This document shows, piece after piece, positions 1 to 6,982 of a DNA stretch of 64,000 nucleotides (position 1 is its first letter; every line of letters begins with the position of its first letter). Made by a program: the position numbers and the translations under genes. The notes under the pieces were generated by a model that was not told where the DNA came from, searched no databases, and saw only the letters and a program-made list of their open reading frames with translations. The DNA comes from a virus, in the IMG/VR virus record IMGVR_UViG_3300036770_007539, positions 62,001 to 126,000 of that record. The stretch is one strand, 5' to 3'.

Positions 1-1
1 T

Positions 2-259
2 AAAAGTAAAAATGTCAAACAAAACAATGTTGTTTTAGCTCTGGTAAAAATATACGATTCAAAAGGCTTAGACGCCGGGACAGTTGTCGCAGAGAACAGA
101 ACAGATCAAAACGGAAGATGGAAAGTTGATTTATCTCCAGGTCAGTATCATGTTCACATTACAAAGCCAGCTTCTACTCAAAAGCCCCAAATAGATCATT
201 ATTTTCCCATCTCAGTAGATGGAGAAAAATCTTCTTTAGACTTAGAACCTATTGGATGA
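2..259 (+). CDS. C-terminal fragment of a protein with a carboxypeptidase-regulatory/Ig-like beta domain (partial)
   Basis: An open frame enters from the left edge and stops at TGA 257-259; the start lies outside the window. The visible 85 residues read as a beta-sandwich repeat. A hydrophobic strand (VVLALVKIYDSKG) is followed by TDQNGRWKVDLSPGQYHVHI, the usual 'G.....L..G.Y.v.v' pattern of carboxypeptidase-regulatory-like or CnaB-like domains that decorate phage structural and bacterial surface proteins. Function cannot be assigned from the fragment; a virion adhesion or decoration module is possible. The fold call rests on pattern only. Confidence 0.6.
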   Translation, partial: KSKNVKQNNVVLALVKIYDSKGLDAGTVVAENRTDQNGRWKVDLSPGQYHVHITKPASTQKPQIDHYFPISVDGEKSSLDLEPIG

Positions 260-268
260 TTGGACATT

Positions 269-631
269 ATGAAGAAGAATACAAAATGGAAATCTTCTAA
301 AGAAGTTTTAAATAAAAAAAAAGCTCTAAATAAACTCTTAGATGATAAGAAAAAAATAGAATTAGAAATTAAAAAAACATCTTCAACATTAGAAGAGATT
401 GAAAATAAAAAATTCTCAGAAGATGCAATGAATAAATTACCAATAGAGTCATTGCAAGACTTGTATCATAAAAATGAATCGCCAACTGAGGTCATTGAGA
501 ATCATTCTAAAGAAAGAAAAAAACAATTAAAGTTTTTTGATGAAATCTCAAGCTTAGAGCATGAAATTTATCAAGCAAAAATTGATTTAACTATTGAAAA
601 AATTAATAATTTACTAGAAAAAATAAATTAA
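269..631 (+). CDS. small coiled-coil protein, unknown function
   Basis: About 120 residues, very rich in Lys, Glu, Asn and Leu with heptad-like spacing, so mostly a charged helical or coiled-coil protein. The frame also has an upstream TTG at 260, but the ATG at 269 is preferred because it gives a conventional start 9 nt after the previous stop. No convincing Shine-Dalgarno sequence is visible for either. It sits between the Ig-like fragment and the MT-A70 methyltransferase. No family recognised. Confidence 0.6.
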   Translation: MKKNTKWKSSKEVLNKKKALNKLLDDKKKIELEIKKTSSTLEEIENKKFSEDAMNKLPIESLQDLYHKNESPTEVIENHSKERKKQLKFFDEISSLEHEIYQAKIDLTIEKINNLLEKIN

Positions 632-635
632 AATT

Positions 636-1325
636 ATGAATAAATATAATATAATTTGTATTGATTGTCCCTGGAGCTTTTCTGATAAGCTAGAGATGTC
701 AGACGTAGCTCGCAGCTCTGAATCTCAATATCCAGTATTAAATATTGAAGAATTAAAAAAATTAAGAATTAATGACATAGCAGCAGAAGATGCTTTAATA
801 GTATCATGGACGCCATCTTCTTTATTACAAGAGGGGCTAGACTGCTTAAAAAGTTGGAATTTTAGACAGACCCAAATGGTCGTTTGGAATAAAACAAATA
901 AAGATCCTTTTAAAAGTATTAAAAATAAGTTGAAGAAAATAGATTTAAACGATAAATCTAATATTGATAAAATTTTTAATGATTTTAATTACAATGATTT
1001 AATGGGATTTGGGATGGGTAGGATGTGGAGGAATTGTCATGAAATTGCTCTAGTAGGCGTTAGAGGTAAAATTTATAAGCACTTAAAAAACAAATCTCAA
1101 AGAACTGTTCATTTTGGAATTAATGAAAAACATTCTAAGAAACCAGAACATATCCAAGATCAATTAGATTTAATGTTTCCAGATCCATCTCTAAAAAAGA
1201 TAGAGGTTTTTGCAAGAAGATTAAAAGAAGGTTGGACATGTATTGGAAATGAAGTATGCTCTGGCAAAGATATACGAGAATCTATAAATGAACTATTATT
1301 TGATAAGGTTTGCGATAGCATATGA
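636..1325 (+). CDS. MT-A70-family adenine N6-methyltransferase
   Basis: The protein (229 aa) opens with a short strand ending in D10-C11-P12-W13, the catalytic motif position of MT-A70 enzymes (usually DPPW). The middle ('ALIVSWTPSSLLQEGL', 'FRQTQMVVWNKTNK') and the late segment with GR, H and E residues ('NEKHSKKPEHIQDQLD') follow the MT-A70 order seen in phage and bacterial members of the METTL3/Ime4 superfamily. The expected activity is transfer of a methyl group from SAM to adenine N6, most likely in DNA, either protecting phage DNA or altering regulation. P2 of the motif is Cys instead of Pro, a mild deviation. The stop overlaps the start of the downstream HNH gene by 4 nt, implying coupled translation. 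Confidence 0.85.
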   Translation: MNKYNIICIDCPWSFSDKLEMSDVARSSESQYPVLNIEELKKLRINDIAAEDALIVSWTPSSLLQEGLDCLKSWNFRQTQMVVWNKTNKDPFKSIKNKLKKIDLNDKSNIDKIFNDFNYNDLMGFGMGRMWRNCHEIALVGVRGKIYKHLKNKSQRTVHFGINEKHSKKPEHIQDQLDLMFPDPSLKKIEVFARRLKEGWTCIGNEVCSGKDIRESINELLFDKVCDSI

Positions 1326-1822
1326 ATGCTTTGTTGTTAAGTTATTCATATGAGCCAATTTCTTTTATTTCCGAAAGAAAAGCATTAAAAATGCTTTGTT
1401 TGGGAAAAATTGAAATTTTATCTTCATGGGAAGATCAAACTATCATTTCTAATAACAAATTAAATTATCCATCAGTGGTTAGATTGGTTTATAAAAATAG
1501 ATGGATGCCAAAAATTGCAAAATTTAATAGAAAAGCAATCTTAAAAAGAGATTATTATATTTGTCAATATTGTGGATATGCAGGGACTTCAGCTCAATTA
1601 AGCATAGATCACATTGTTCCACGTTCTTGTGGAGGTCCCAACTCTTTTGATAATTGTGTAACTTCTTGTCACCCGTGTAATTCAAGAAAAAAAAATAGAA
1701 CACCAGAGCAAGCAGGAATGAAATTATTAAATAAGCCAGAGGCTCCTAAACGTTTTATTGTAAACGAATATAGGAGCCTCTCTATTGTGCATCCAGATTG
1801 GAAATTTTATTTAGGAGCCTAA
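1322..1822 (+). CDS. HNH endonuclease
   Basis: 166 aa. The N-terminal region (YSYEPISFISERKALKMLCLGK) and the HNH core are those of the widespread bacterial 'HNH endonuclease' family. C81-x2-C84 and C116-x2-C119 form the structural zinc site, D96-H97 the catalytic beta-beta-alpha-metal His, and N111/N120 the further HNH positions. The segment ending RTPEQAGMKLLNKPEAPKR is a hallmark of this family. Length is normal and all key residues are present, so it is probably an active DNA nuclease. Its ATG overlaps the methyltransferase stop (ATGA), so the two are co-expressed. It could be a homing-type or host-DNA-degrading nuclease. The gene converges on the minus-strand gene that ends at 1819. Confidence 0.85.
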   Translation: MNALLLSYSYEPISFISERKALKMLCLGKIEILSSWEDQTIISNNKLNYPSVVRLVYKNRWMPKIAKFNRKAILKRDYYICQYCGYAGTSAQLSIDHIVPRSCGGPNSFDNCVTSCHPCNSRKKNRTPEQAGMKLLNKPEAPKRFIVNEYRSLSIVHPDWKFYLGA

Positions 1823-2547
1823 ATTTCAGATGGCTTCCACCTATATCCTGAAGGCGCAGATGGATAGCCTTCTACCCATTCAGGACCGCCCGATTCACCA
1901 GCGTCAGTAGCAGATTCTCCAGCCCCCGTGTTTCCAGTTCCTGTTAAACTTTCCACCCTTTGTACTTTTTCAGATAGCGATTGTTCTTTCCGGAAATCAT
2001 CGGAAGGACCAACTGTATCTTCCTCCAAATTTACTGACTCAGTTTTATCGTTTGTTGTAGGCACTCTGCTTCTATATGCTTTAAGTTTTGCAGCCTCGTT
2101 TGCAGCATCTCTTGCTGCTGCCGATTCGCTCTGAGGACCCATATCCATTGGTACAACCTGACCCAAGGCTGCTGTAATAGCCTCTACATGTTTCATGTAG
2201 TTTTTGAAATTTGGAGAAGAATAAGCCATGATACTTAAATCATTTAATTGAGATTTAATACCTCTGCCTCTTGCATCTAATCTATCCTTCATTATAGTAG
2301 CACTCATTCCTTGAGTGAATAAAGTATTTGTAAATATAGCTAATGAATTTAGCAATGTATTGCATTTATTTCTGAACGCAATAATGTCGTCTGATCCGCC
2401 CGTCTCATCGGCAGGAGACACTGAGCTTTTTACTTTGCTACATAATTCTTTAGCTGCGTTATGCGCCAAGATTGCATATCTATAATTTGCTTTGGCGTTC
2501 ATTGCTAATTTGACTTGATAATAATTTGCGACTTTTAAAATACTCAT
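1819..2547 (-). CDS. hypothetical protein, minus strand, possibly virion-associated
   Basis: The open frame extends to 2607, but the ATG at 2547 (MSILKVANYYQVKLAMNAK) is the better start. The upstream 20 residues look like translated AU-rich leader, and a TATAAT-like hexamer (complement of 2573-2578) sits about 26 nt upstream of it. The product (242 aa) has an alpha-helical N-terminal half and a hydrophilic, acidic Gly/Ser/Thr-rich C-terminal half with 'TGTGNTGAGESATDAGESGG', ending in a short W/Y-containing tail. No family recognised. It overlaps the HNH gene by 4 nt tail to tail and is divergent from the membrane protein at 2621. Confidence 0.6.
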   Translation of the reverse strand: MSILKVANYYQVKLAMNAKANYRYAILAHNAAKELCSKVKSSVSPADETGGSDDIIAFRNKCNTLLNSLAIFTNTLFTQGMSATIMKDRLDARGRGIKSQLNDLSIMAYSSPNFKNYMKHVEAITAALGQVVPMDMGPQSESAAARDAANEAAKLKAYRSRVPTTNDKTESVNLEEDTVGPSDDFRKEQSLSEKVQRVESLTGTGNTGAGESATDAGESGGPEWVEGYPSAPSGYRWKPSEI

Positions 2548-2620
2548 GTTCTTATGTTTATTAATGCATATGATTATAGAAAAAATATTATTTTTTTCAT
2601 CTAACATTTAAGGAATAATT

Positions 2621-3646
2621 ATGAACAGTGAAAAGATAGATAAGACAAAAATAATTTTAATAGCTTGCATCCTATTTTTATTAGGAATTTTAATTTTTTT
2701 GACGTGTTCCGTTAGAGAAATTAAACAATCCTTAAAAGAATCTCAAGAGAAACTTGCTACAAATACTATTCAAATGAAAGATCTTGAGGATTCTATTAAA
2801 CGTAGCCAATCTTCTTATGTTACTCAAGGATCTTTAGAAAAATCACTTTCAGAACTGGGAATGGACAAAGTAAAAGAAGATTTGGATTCTTTAGATGCTA
2901 AGTTGGTGGCAATAAATAAAATTTTGACAAAAACTCCAGGTCTTTACATTACAAACGTTCCAAGCACTGGAAGTAAGCCAAAACCTCCAAGCGAGCCTTT
3001 TATTCCCCCTCAATTACCATGTGTTTCTGGAACTTGCCCTAACCCAGATGTATATGGATACTTGAACAATGAAAAAATCCTATCTATTGATGAACCTTTT
3101 GAAAATATGGCTGTGCCTTTTGGTAAAACTTCATTTAAGGCATGGCAAGAAAAGCCTTGGACTTTACAGATATTTCCAAGGGGCTATCATGTAAGCAATG
3201 TATTAAGTCAAAATGAAGATGGTCAATATATTGTTCATAATAAGTTTGAAATTGAAGTAGAGGGTAAAAAATATCCAGTTAAAATTTCAGAGTCTACCAC
3301 CACTCAAGAGGTAAATGATTCTGAATTTTGGTTTAATCCTAAATTGTATTTAGGCATAGGGGCTGGCGTTACAGTCACGCCAGAATTAAGAGCAGAAGTA
3401 GTTCCGTCATTGAATGTTTCAATGTTTTCTTATGGACCTAATAAAAAAGAATCTACATTTAGTATGTTGGGTGTGGGAATTTCTGCTCATACTCAAAATT
3501 TAGCACCCGCTATATCGATTTCTCCAGTCAATTATAATGTCGGAGAAGTTTTGCCGTTGATAGATAATTTATTCATTGGACCGACAGTCGCTATAGATAC
3601 AAATGCAAATGTTTCAATCTCTGGTTCCGTCCAAGTCGGTCTTTAA
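2621..3646 (+). CDS. membrane-anchored coiled-coil protein, unknown function
   Basis: 341 aa preceded by a good ribosome binding site (AAGGA, 2609-2613). Residues about 9-28 form one strong hydrophobic segment (IILIACILFLLGILIFLTC), so it is inserted in the membrane or is a lipoprotein-like anchor. Residues 30-105 form a charged coiled coil. After a Pro-rich linker (KPKPPSEPFIPPQLPC) comes a beta-rich C-terminal region with alternating hydrophobic residues and many Gly. The topology resembles inner-membrane spanin subunits or host-envelope proteins, but no family-specific motif is visible. The start of a divergent transcription unit lies immediately upstream. Confidence 0.7.
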   Translation: MNSEKIDKTKIILIACILFLLGILIFLTCSVREIKQSLKESQEKLATNTIQMKDLEDSIKRSQSSYVTQGSLEKSLSELGMDKVKEDLDSLDAKLVAINKILTKTPGLYITNVPSTGSKPKPPSEPFIPPQLPCVSGTCPNPDVYGYLNNEKILSIDEPFENMAVPFGKTSFKAWQEKPWTLQIFPRGYHVSNVLSQNEDGQYIVHNKFEIEVEGKKYPVKISESTTTQEVNDSEFWFNPKLYLGIGAGVTVTPELRAEVVPSLNVSMFSYGPNKKESTFSMLGVGISAHTQNLAPAISISPVNYNVGEVLPLIDNLFIGPTVAIDTNANVSISGSVQVGL

Positions 3647-3665
3647 TTTCAATCAATGAAATTGC

Positions 3666-3673
3666 ATATTAAT
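3666..3673 (+). promoter_or_regulatory. ATATTAAT element, candidate phage promoter
   Basis: The octamer lies in the 52-nt gap after the membrane-protein gene and 26 nt before the ATG of the small gene at 3699. The same core recurs in several other gaps (12484, 23755, 29841, 37487, 59305). It is not a sigma-70 consensus. A promoter role is inferred from position only. Confidence 0.3.
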
Positions 3674-3698
3674 GTAAGCTTTCCTCTAAGGAGTTACT

Positions 3699-3827
3699 AT
3701 GAATCAATCAGATCAATTTCAACATCTCTACTTAGAAGAATATTGCGTAAATTATAGAAAAGAGAAAGAAGAACTTAATGAAGAGAAAAGAGTCGAAGTC
3801 ATCCAGGTCTTCGGTCAAGAAGAATAA
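3699..3827 (+). CDS. small acidic hypothetical protein (42 aa)
   Basis: An ATG at 3699 follows a near-perfect Shine-Dalgarno sequence (AAGGAG, 3689-3693 region) at correct spacing. It opens a 42-codon frame, MNQSDQFQHLYLEEYC..., rich in Glu and aromatic residues, ending at TAA 3825-3827. It is preceded by an ATATTAAT element. The strong initiation signal is the main support; there is no recognised family. A longer frame beginning at 3778 overlaps it, but that start is rejected in favour of 3931. Confidence 0.55.
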   Translation: MNQSDQFQHLYLEEYCVNYRKEKEELNEEKRVEVIQVFGQEE

Positions 3828-3860
3828 ATCCAATGCTTCGCCCAATAGATTTCTGTTAAA

Positions 3861-3916
3861 GAAAGGCAAGGATTTATTTATTATTAATAAATTCATGTTA
3901 GATTCCTTGCCTTTTC
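3861..3916 (+). terminator. stem-loop between small genes, terminator or 5' leader structure
   Basis: AAAGGCAAGGA (3862-3872) pairs perfectly with TCCTTGCCTTT (3904-3914), an 11-bp stem followed by a further T. The loop is unusually large (31 nt), AU-rich and contains ATTATTAATAAA. It separates the 42-aa gene from the gene starting at 3931 and therefore argues against translation starting at 3778. The loop length makes a simple intrinsic terminator uncertain. Confidence 0.45.
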
Positions 3917-3930
3917 AAGAAGTTTTAATT

Positions 3931-4128
3931 ATGGCAGAACATACATATGAAGAAGTAAAAAAACAATTATACTTAGATGCAATCTCTGGAGATCATTTCA
4001 TTCAAGAAATGAAAGTTGTCGAGGCTTTACATCAAGGGCTGATGGAGCTATACTCTAGGCACCCGATCTTGGAAAATTACGTACAAGATCAAAGCAAATT
4101 CAAATCAATTAAAGAAAATTTAGCATAG
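3931..4128 (+). CDS. small hypothetical helical protein (65 aa)
   Basis: The frame is open from 3778, but the upstream part translates a Lys/Ser-rich leader that crosses an 11-bp stem-loop and overlaps another gene. The ATG at 3931 (MAEHTYEEVKKQLYLDAISG) is the sensible start. The product is a compact, mostly helical soluble protein ending ...SIKENLA. It is immediately upstream of infC (18 nt), so it is likely in the same transcript. No family recognised. Confidence 0.6.
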   Translation: MAEHTYEEVKKQLYLDAISGDHFIQEMKVVEALHQGLMELYSRHPILENYVQDQSKFKSIKENLA

Positions 4129-4146
4129 GAGTTAATTTTAAATTAT

Positions 4147-4689
4147 ATGAAAAATACTTTGGAGCGGGATCGTGAGCGTTGGTTCGTTAATTCGGCTATT
4201 CGAGTGCCAAAAGTCATTTGTATCAATTCAGATGACAAGAACTTAGGCGCTCTCATCACTAGGGATGCTTTGAAGCTTGCTCAAGAGCAAGGCTTGGATT
4301 TAGTTCAACTGAGCCCGCCATCAAAAGATAAGCCGCCCACTTGTAAAATTATGGACTTTAGCAAGTTTAAATATGAAACTTCTAAAAAGAAAAAAGAAGC
4401 TGATAAAAAGCAGCGAGAATCCATTGTCAAAGTTAAAGAAATTAAATTCAAACCAACTACAGGCGCTCACGATTTAGAGATTAAAGCTAAGCAGGCAGAA
4501 AAATTTCTTCAAGAAAACATCAAGGTTAAGATTGCTATTCTATTTGTTGGTCGAGCAATCACTCATCAAGAACTTGGCACTCAAACTCTTGAGCAATTTT
4601 TAAGCTTTCTTCCAGAAAATTCATTTAAAATTGATGGAAATATTTCTTGGGAAGGAAAAGAACTTACATTGATAATTATGAAGCCATGA
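4147..4689 (+). CDS. infC: translation initiation factor IF-3
   Basis: A full-length IF-3 of 180 aa. The N-terminal domain has the canonical pattern from 'NSAIRVPKVICINSDDKNLG' through 'DALKLAQEQGLDLVQLSPPS', 'PPTCKIMDFSKFKYE' and a basic KKKK linker helix. The C-terminal domain has 'VKEIKFKPTTGAHDLEIK', 'FLQENIKVKIAILFVGRAITHQELG' and the closing 'DGNISWEGKELTLIIMKP'. IF-3 binds the 30S subunit, blocks premature 50S joining and monitors the start codon and initiator tRNA. Both domains are present, so it should be functional and could bias initiation towards phage mRNAs. It overlaps peptide deformylase by 4 nt (ATGA at 4686-4689). The Shine-Dalgarno sequence (GGAG near 4128) is rather distant. 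Confidence 0.95.
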   Translation: MKNTLERDRERWFVNSAIRVPKVICINSDDKNLGALITRDALKLAQEQGLDLVQLSPPSKDKPPTCKIMDFSKFKYETSKKKKEADKKQRESIVKVKEIKFKPTTGAHDLEIKAKQAEKFLQENIKVKIAILFVGRAITHQELGTQTLEQFLSFLPENSFKIDGNISWEGKELTLIIMKP

Positions 4690-5135
4690 TTCTTACAGAT
4701 GAAGAAACGGTAAGATCTTTAGGTCTTGCGGCTGAAGAAGTTTATAAGAATGAAATTGAAGATCTAAAAAGTATCTTAGAAAAAGAACTTCTTCTCTCTG
4801 AGAAGAGTGGAGTACCAGGAATAGGATTAGCATGCCCTCAAATTGGAATTCCTAAAAAAATGGCTATAATTAGAATGCCTGGAAAGACTTTTTTTTATGC
4901 AGATTTAGTCAATCCAGTTATTGAAGAGAAATATGATTTAAGTATATTTGATGGGGAGGGGTGCTTATCTTTTCCTGGTCTTTCTGGAAGAACTCAAAGA
5001 TACCAAGAAATAAAAGTAAAAAATTTACTAGGATTTCCTAAAAAATTTATTGCAACTGGATTGCCAGCAGTATGCATTCAACATGAAATAGATCATTTGC
5101 ACGGAATAGTACTGCCCGATTTAATTAAAGGATAA
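4686..5135 (+). CDS. def: peptide deformylase
   Basis: 149 aa starting at ATG 4686, which overlaps the infC stop; an in-frame upstream ATG at 4647 lies inside infC and is rejected. All three metal-site motifs are intact: GIGLACPQIG (GxGLAAPQ motif, Ala to Cys), EGCLSFPGL (EGCLS, metal Cys) and HEIDHLHG (HExDH, two metal His and catalytic Glu). It removes the N-formyl group from nascent peptides at the ribosome exit. Phage deformylases are known; many are shorter at the C-terminus, and this one likewise lacks the long C-terminal helix of E. coli Def. Overlap with infC suggests stoichiometric co-translation. Confidence 0.95.
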   Translation: MILTDEETVRSLGLAAEEVYKNEIEDLKSILEKELLLSEKSGVPGIGLACPQIGIPKKMAIIRMPGKTFFYADLVNPVIEEKYDLSIFDGEGCLSFPGLSGRTQRYQEIKVKNLLGFPKKFIATGLPAVCIQHEIDHLHGIVLPDLIKG

Positions 5136-5136
5136 T

Positions 5137-5313
5137 ATGCAGAATAATAATGATAATTTACTTTTATTTAAAAATTTATTAATTGAAATGGCTGTGCGAG
5201 TAGCTACTTTAGAAAAAGTCTTATTAGATAAGGACCTCATCTCATTAGATGACTTATCATCTGCAGACGAAAAACTAAATAAAGAAATAACCAACATTAT
5301 TAATGAAAAATAA
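5137..5313 (+). CDS. small hypothetical protein (58 aa)
   Basis: Begins 1 nt after the deformylase stop, after an AAAGGATAA ribosome binding site embedded in that stop region. MQNNNDNLLLFKNLLIEMAV... is followed by a Leu/Lys/Asp helical region ending EITNIINEK. Its last 11 nt overlap the start of the next gene (ATG 5303), the tight packing typical of this genome. It has no domain I recognise. Codon composition matches its neighbours, so it is likely real. Confidence 0.6.
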   Translation: MQNNNDNLLLFKNLLIEMAVRVATLEKVLLDKDLISLDDLSSADEKLNKEITNIINEK

Positions 5314-5569
5314 TATTACTTTAATATGTGAAAATTTAAAAAATAAAAAAATAAAAAATAAATTTTTTTCTTTAAAAAAAGAATTTTCTGAGATTGATTT
5401 TAAGATAATATCATATCATGAAGATGATTCTTTTGATCAAGATATTAAATTTCTTCCTTCCTGGGTTATAAGTATTAATAATACCACAGATATAGTGGAG
5501 GGTGATGTTTTAATATCTCCGCTAAGATCTTTAATAAAGAAAAAATTAAGAAAGGAAAGTTATGACTAA
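5303..5569 (+). CDS. small protein, possible thioredoxin-like fold
   Basis: 88 aa. Predicted order is beta (ITLICENL), basic helix, beta (FKIISYHED), helix, then 'FLPSWVISINN' (a Pro just before a strand, as at the cis-Pro of thioredoxin folds), then a turn and a final strand and helix. There is no CxxC active site, so it would not be a redox enzyme of the usual kind. The fold suggestion is weak. It overlaps its upstream neighbour by 11 nt and its downstream neighbour by 8 nt. Confidence 0.6.
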   Translation: MKNNITLICENLKNKKIKNKFFSLKKEFSEIDFKIISYHEDDSFDQDIKFLPSWVISINNTTDIVEGDVLISPLRSLIKKKLRKESYD

Positions 5570-5903
5570 GAAAAATGATACAACTACTGTTCAGGCAACG
5601 ACTTCCGAGTCAACCAAATCAGCGGCTTCGGAGGCTGATTTGCTTTGGGAGCAGATTAAAAAGACCCCAATTTCTTTATTTGGTATGGCTCCAAATTCAT
5701 TGGAGTCATTAGTAACTCGTGTTAATATCGCCCCTGACAAATTGCATTTAAGCGTTAAAGGTCCAGGTGCATCTGTATCTTTCATTGAAGACGCACTTAA
5801 TGTGCGCAGAGACAGTATGGGGTCAGAAGTTAGAGTTAATGGATTTGAAGTTGAATCCACCAATAACGGAATGCTAGTAATTAGCAAAGCATCATTTAAA
5901 TGA
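5562..5903 (+). CDS. hypothetical protein (113 aa)
   Basis: Starts at ATG 5562 after AGGAAAG. The N-terminal 25 residues are a Thr/Ser/Ala-rich disordered tail. The remainder ('LWEQIKKTPISLFGM' then 'VNIAPDKLHLSVKGPGASVSFIEDAL' and 'VESTNNGMLVISKASFK') looks like a small alpha/beta domain. The codon mix is more balanced than that of most small genes nearby, suggesting a well-expressed protein. No family recognised. Confidence 0.65.
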   Translation: MTKKNDTTTVQATTSESTKSAASEADLLWEQIKKTPISLFGMAPNSLESLVTRVNIAPDKLHLSVKGPGASVSFIEDALNVRRDSMGSEVRVNGFEVESTNNGMLVISKASFK

Positions 5904-5909
5904 TTTGAG

Positions 5910-5953
5910 CAGCCCATGATTTTGAATGTAAAAATTCATATTATTATGGGCTG
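5910..5953 (+). promoter_or_regulatory. stem-loop occluding two candidate start codons
   Basis: CAGCCCAT (5910-5917) pairs perfectly with ATGGGCTG (5946-5953). An inner GAAT/ATTC stem (5924-5927 with 5934-5937) closes a small loop. The AT of the ATG at 5916 is paired with the AT of the in-frame ATG at 5946, so both possible starts of the next gene are within the stem. No T-run follows, so an ordinary terminator is unlikely; translational control is an inference. Confidence 0.45.
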
Positions 5954-6317
5954 TTACGGATTAAAAGATGACGACTTTGTGTGTTGTCCTGGCATAGATA
6001 ATAAGATTTATTCTTTTGATAAGAAGTCTTATTTTTATAAAGAAATTATGGATTATTTAGATAATTGTAAATTATTTGAAAAGCCAATTTATGATTACAA
6101 TGCTACAAGAAATTTTCTATCAAGGTTTAAGCAAAAGTTTGAAAATCCGATCTCTCCTATTTGGGTAGAGAGAAAATATAATATTTACCAAAAGTTTGCA
6201 ATTGATCATAAAAATTGTGGGCTTTTTTTAAAGCTTTCAACTGAAAAAATAGAAACATCCGATTCGAAATTAGAATCAGAAAACCGATCAAATATTTTAA
6301 AATTAATCCAAAAATAG
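5916..6317 (+). CDS. hypothetical protein (133 aa)
   Basis: Starts at ATG 5916 or, alternatively, ATG 5946 (MGCYGLKDDDF); both lie inside a stem-loop. The protein contains three Cys near the N-terminus (GCYG, CCPG), a YDYNATRNFLSRFKQKF segment and a Lys/Glu/Ser-rich tail. No domain recognised. The stop overlaps the AGGAGG ribosome binding site of the following gene. Confidence 0.6.
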   Translation: MILNVKIHIIMGCYGLKDDDFVCCPGIDNKIYSFDKKSYFYKEIMDYLDNCKLFEKPIYDYNATRNFLSRFKQKFENPISPIWVERKYNIYQKFAIDHKNCGLFLKLSTEKIETSDSKLESENRSNILKLIQK

Positions 6318-6326
6318 GAGGTTCTT

Positions 6327-6722
6327 GTGGCAAGAAAAAAACATCACGAAACAAAATTAAATGATGGCATTGAATACCTTGATGATTCAAATGAGATGGA
6401 ATCAAGCTCATCTCAGGTTGATGAATTCGATGAATTCGATGAATTCGATTATCTAATAGTTAGAGAATCTTTCTGTATGGCTTGTGATACTCCTTTAAAA
6501 TCTTATCACTCTTTGATTTGTCATGACTGCTTAAGTGATGGGGCAGAATTATTTCATAATTTAATTAATAAAAATATTAAAAATAGTATTTTTATCGACC
6601 CAAATTTTGTAATGGATATCTCAGAAGATATAATTGAAGAGGAAATACATGAGGATGAAGATGAGGATGAGGATGAAGATGAGGATGAGGATGAAATTGA
6701 ACCGGAGGATGAAAAAAAATGA
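6327..6722 (+). CDS. acidic zinc-finger-like small protein with GTG start
   Basis: Initiates at GTG 6327, placed ideally after AGGAGG (6317-6322). About 131 aa. Residues 32-41 are a triple EFD repeat encoded by three 9-bp repeats. The centre has C-x2-C...C-x2-C (CMAC / CHDC), a probable single zinc knuckle. The C-terminus is a run of about 30 Asp/Glu residues encoded by GAT/GAA/GAG repeats. It could be a regulator or DNA mimic, but nothing more specific can be seen. The last 4 nt overlap the next gene. Confidence 0.7.
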   Translation: MARKKHHETKLNDGIEYLDDSNEMESSSSQVDEFDEFDEFDYLIVRESFCMACDTPLKSYHSLICHDCLSDGAELFHNLINKNIKNSIFIDPNFVMDISEDIIEEEIHEDEDEDEDEDEDEDEIEPEDEKK

Positions 6723-6982
6723 CCAACAGCGCAAATAGAGACATTCTATCTTTAATAGATAAAATTTCTTTTTCTACCGAAGACAAGCTTAATCTTTATC
6801 ATAATATTAAAGATATTTTATCGATTGAGGCATCTGTAGATCAAAAATCTTTAATATTAGTTGAAAAAATTCAAGATTTTTTTCATTCTAAGATTGAAGA
6901 GCTTAAAGAGATAGAGGAATTAAAATTGGAAGGTCAATTTAATTCAAATTCTACAAAACCATCTTTTAAAAGGATTGTATGA
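6719..6982 (+). CDS. small helical hypothetical protein (87 aa)
   Basis: ATG at 6719 overlaps the preceding stop (ATGA). MTNSANRDILSLIDKISF... is a helical, Leu/Ile/Lys/Glu-rich protein without Cys or motifs, ending FKRIV. It overlaps the following gene by 4 nt. Overlap on both sides and matching codon use support a real gene; function unknown. Confidence 0.65.
   Translation: MTNSANRDILSLIDKISFSTEDKLNLYHNIKDILSIEASVDQKSLILVEKIQDFFHSKIEELKEIEELKLEGQFNSNSTKPSFKRIV

Noticed and set aside
3778-3930. Upstream extension of the 65-aa gene starting at 3778
   Set aside because: The extension overlaps the 42-aa gene, crosses a perfect 11-bp stem and is Lys/Ser-rich; the ATG at 3931 is preferred.
4647-4685. 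Earlier start for peptide deformylase
   Set aside because: Lies inside infC in another frame; ATG 4686 gives the usual ATGA coupling and a family-like N-terminus.
6650-6705. Possible CRISPR-like or regulatory repeat array
   Set aside because: Short units of GAT/GAA/GAG in frame within a coding gene, no spacers; they encode an acidic tail.
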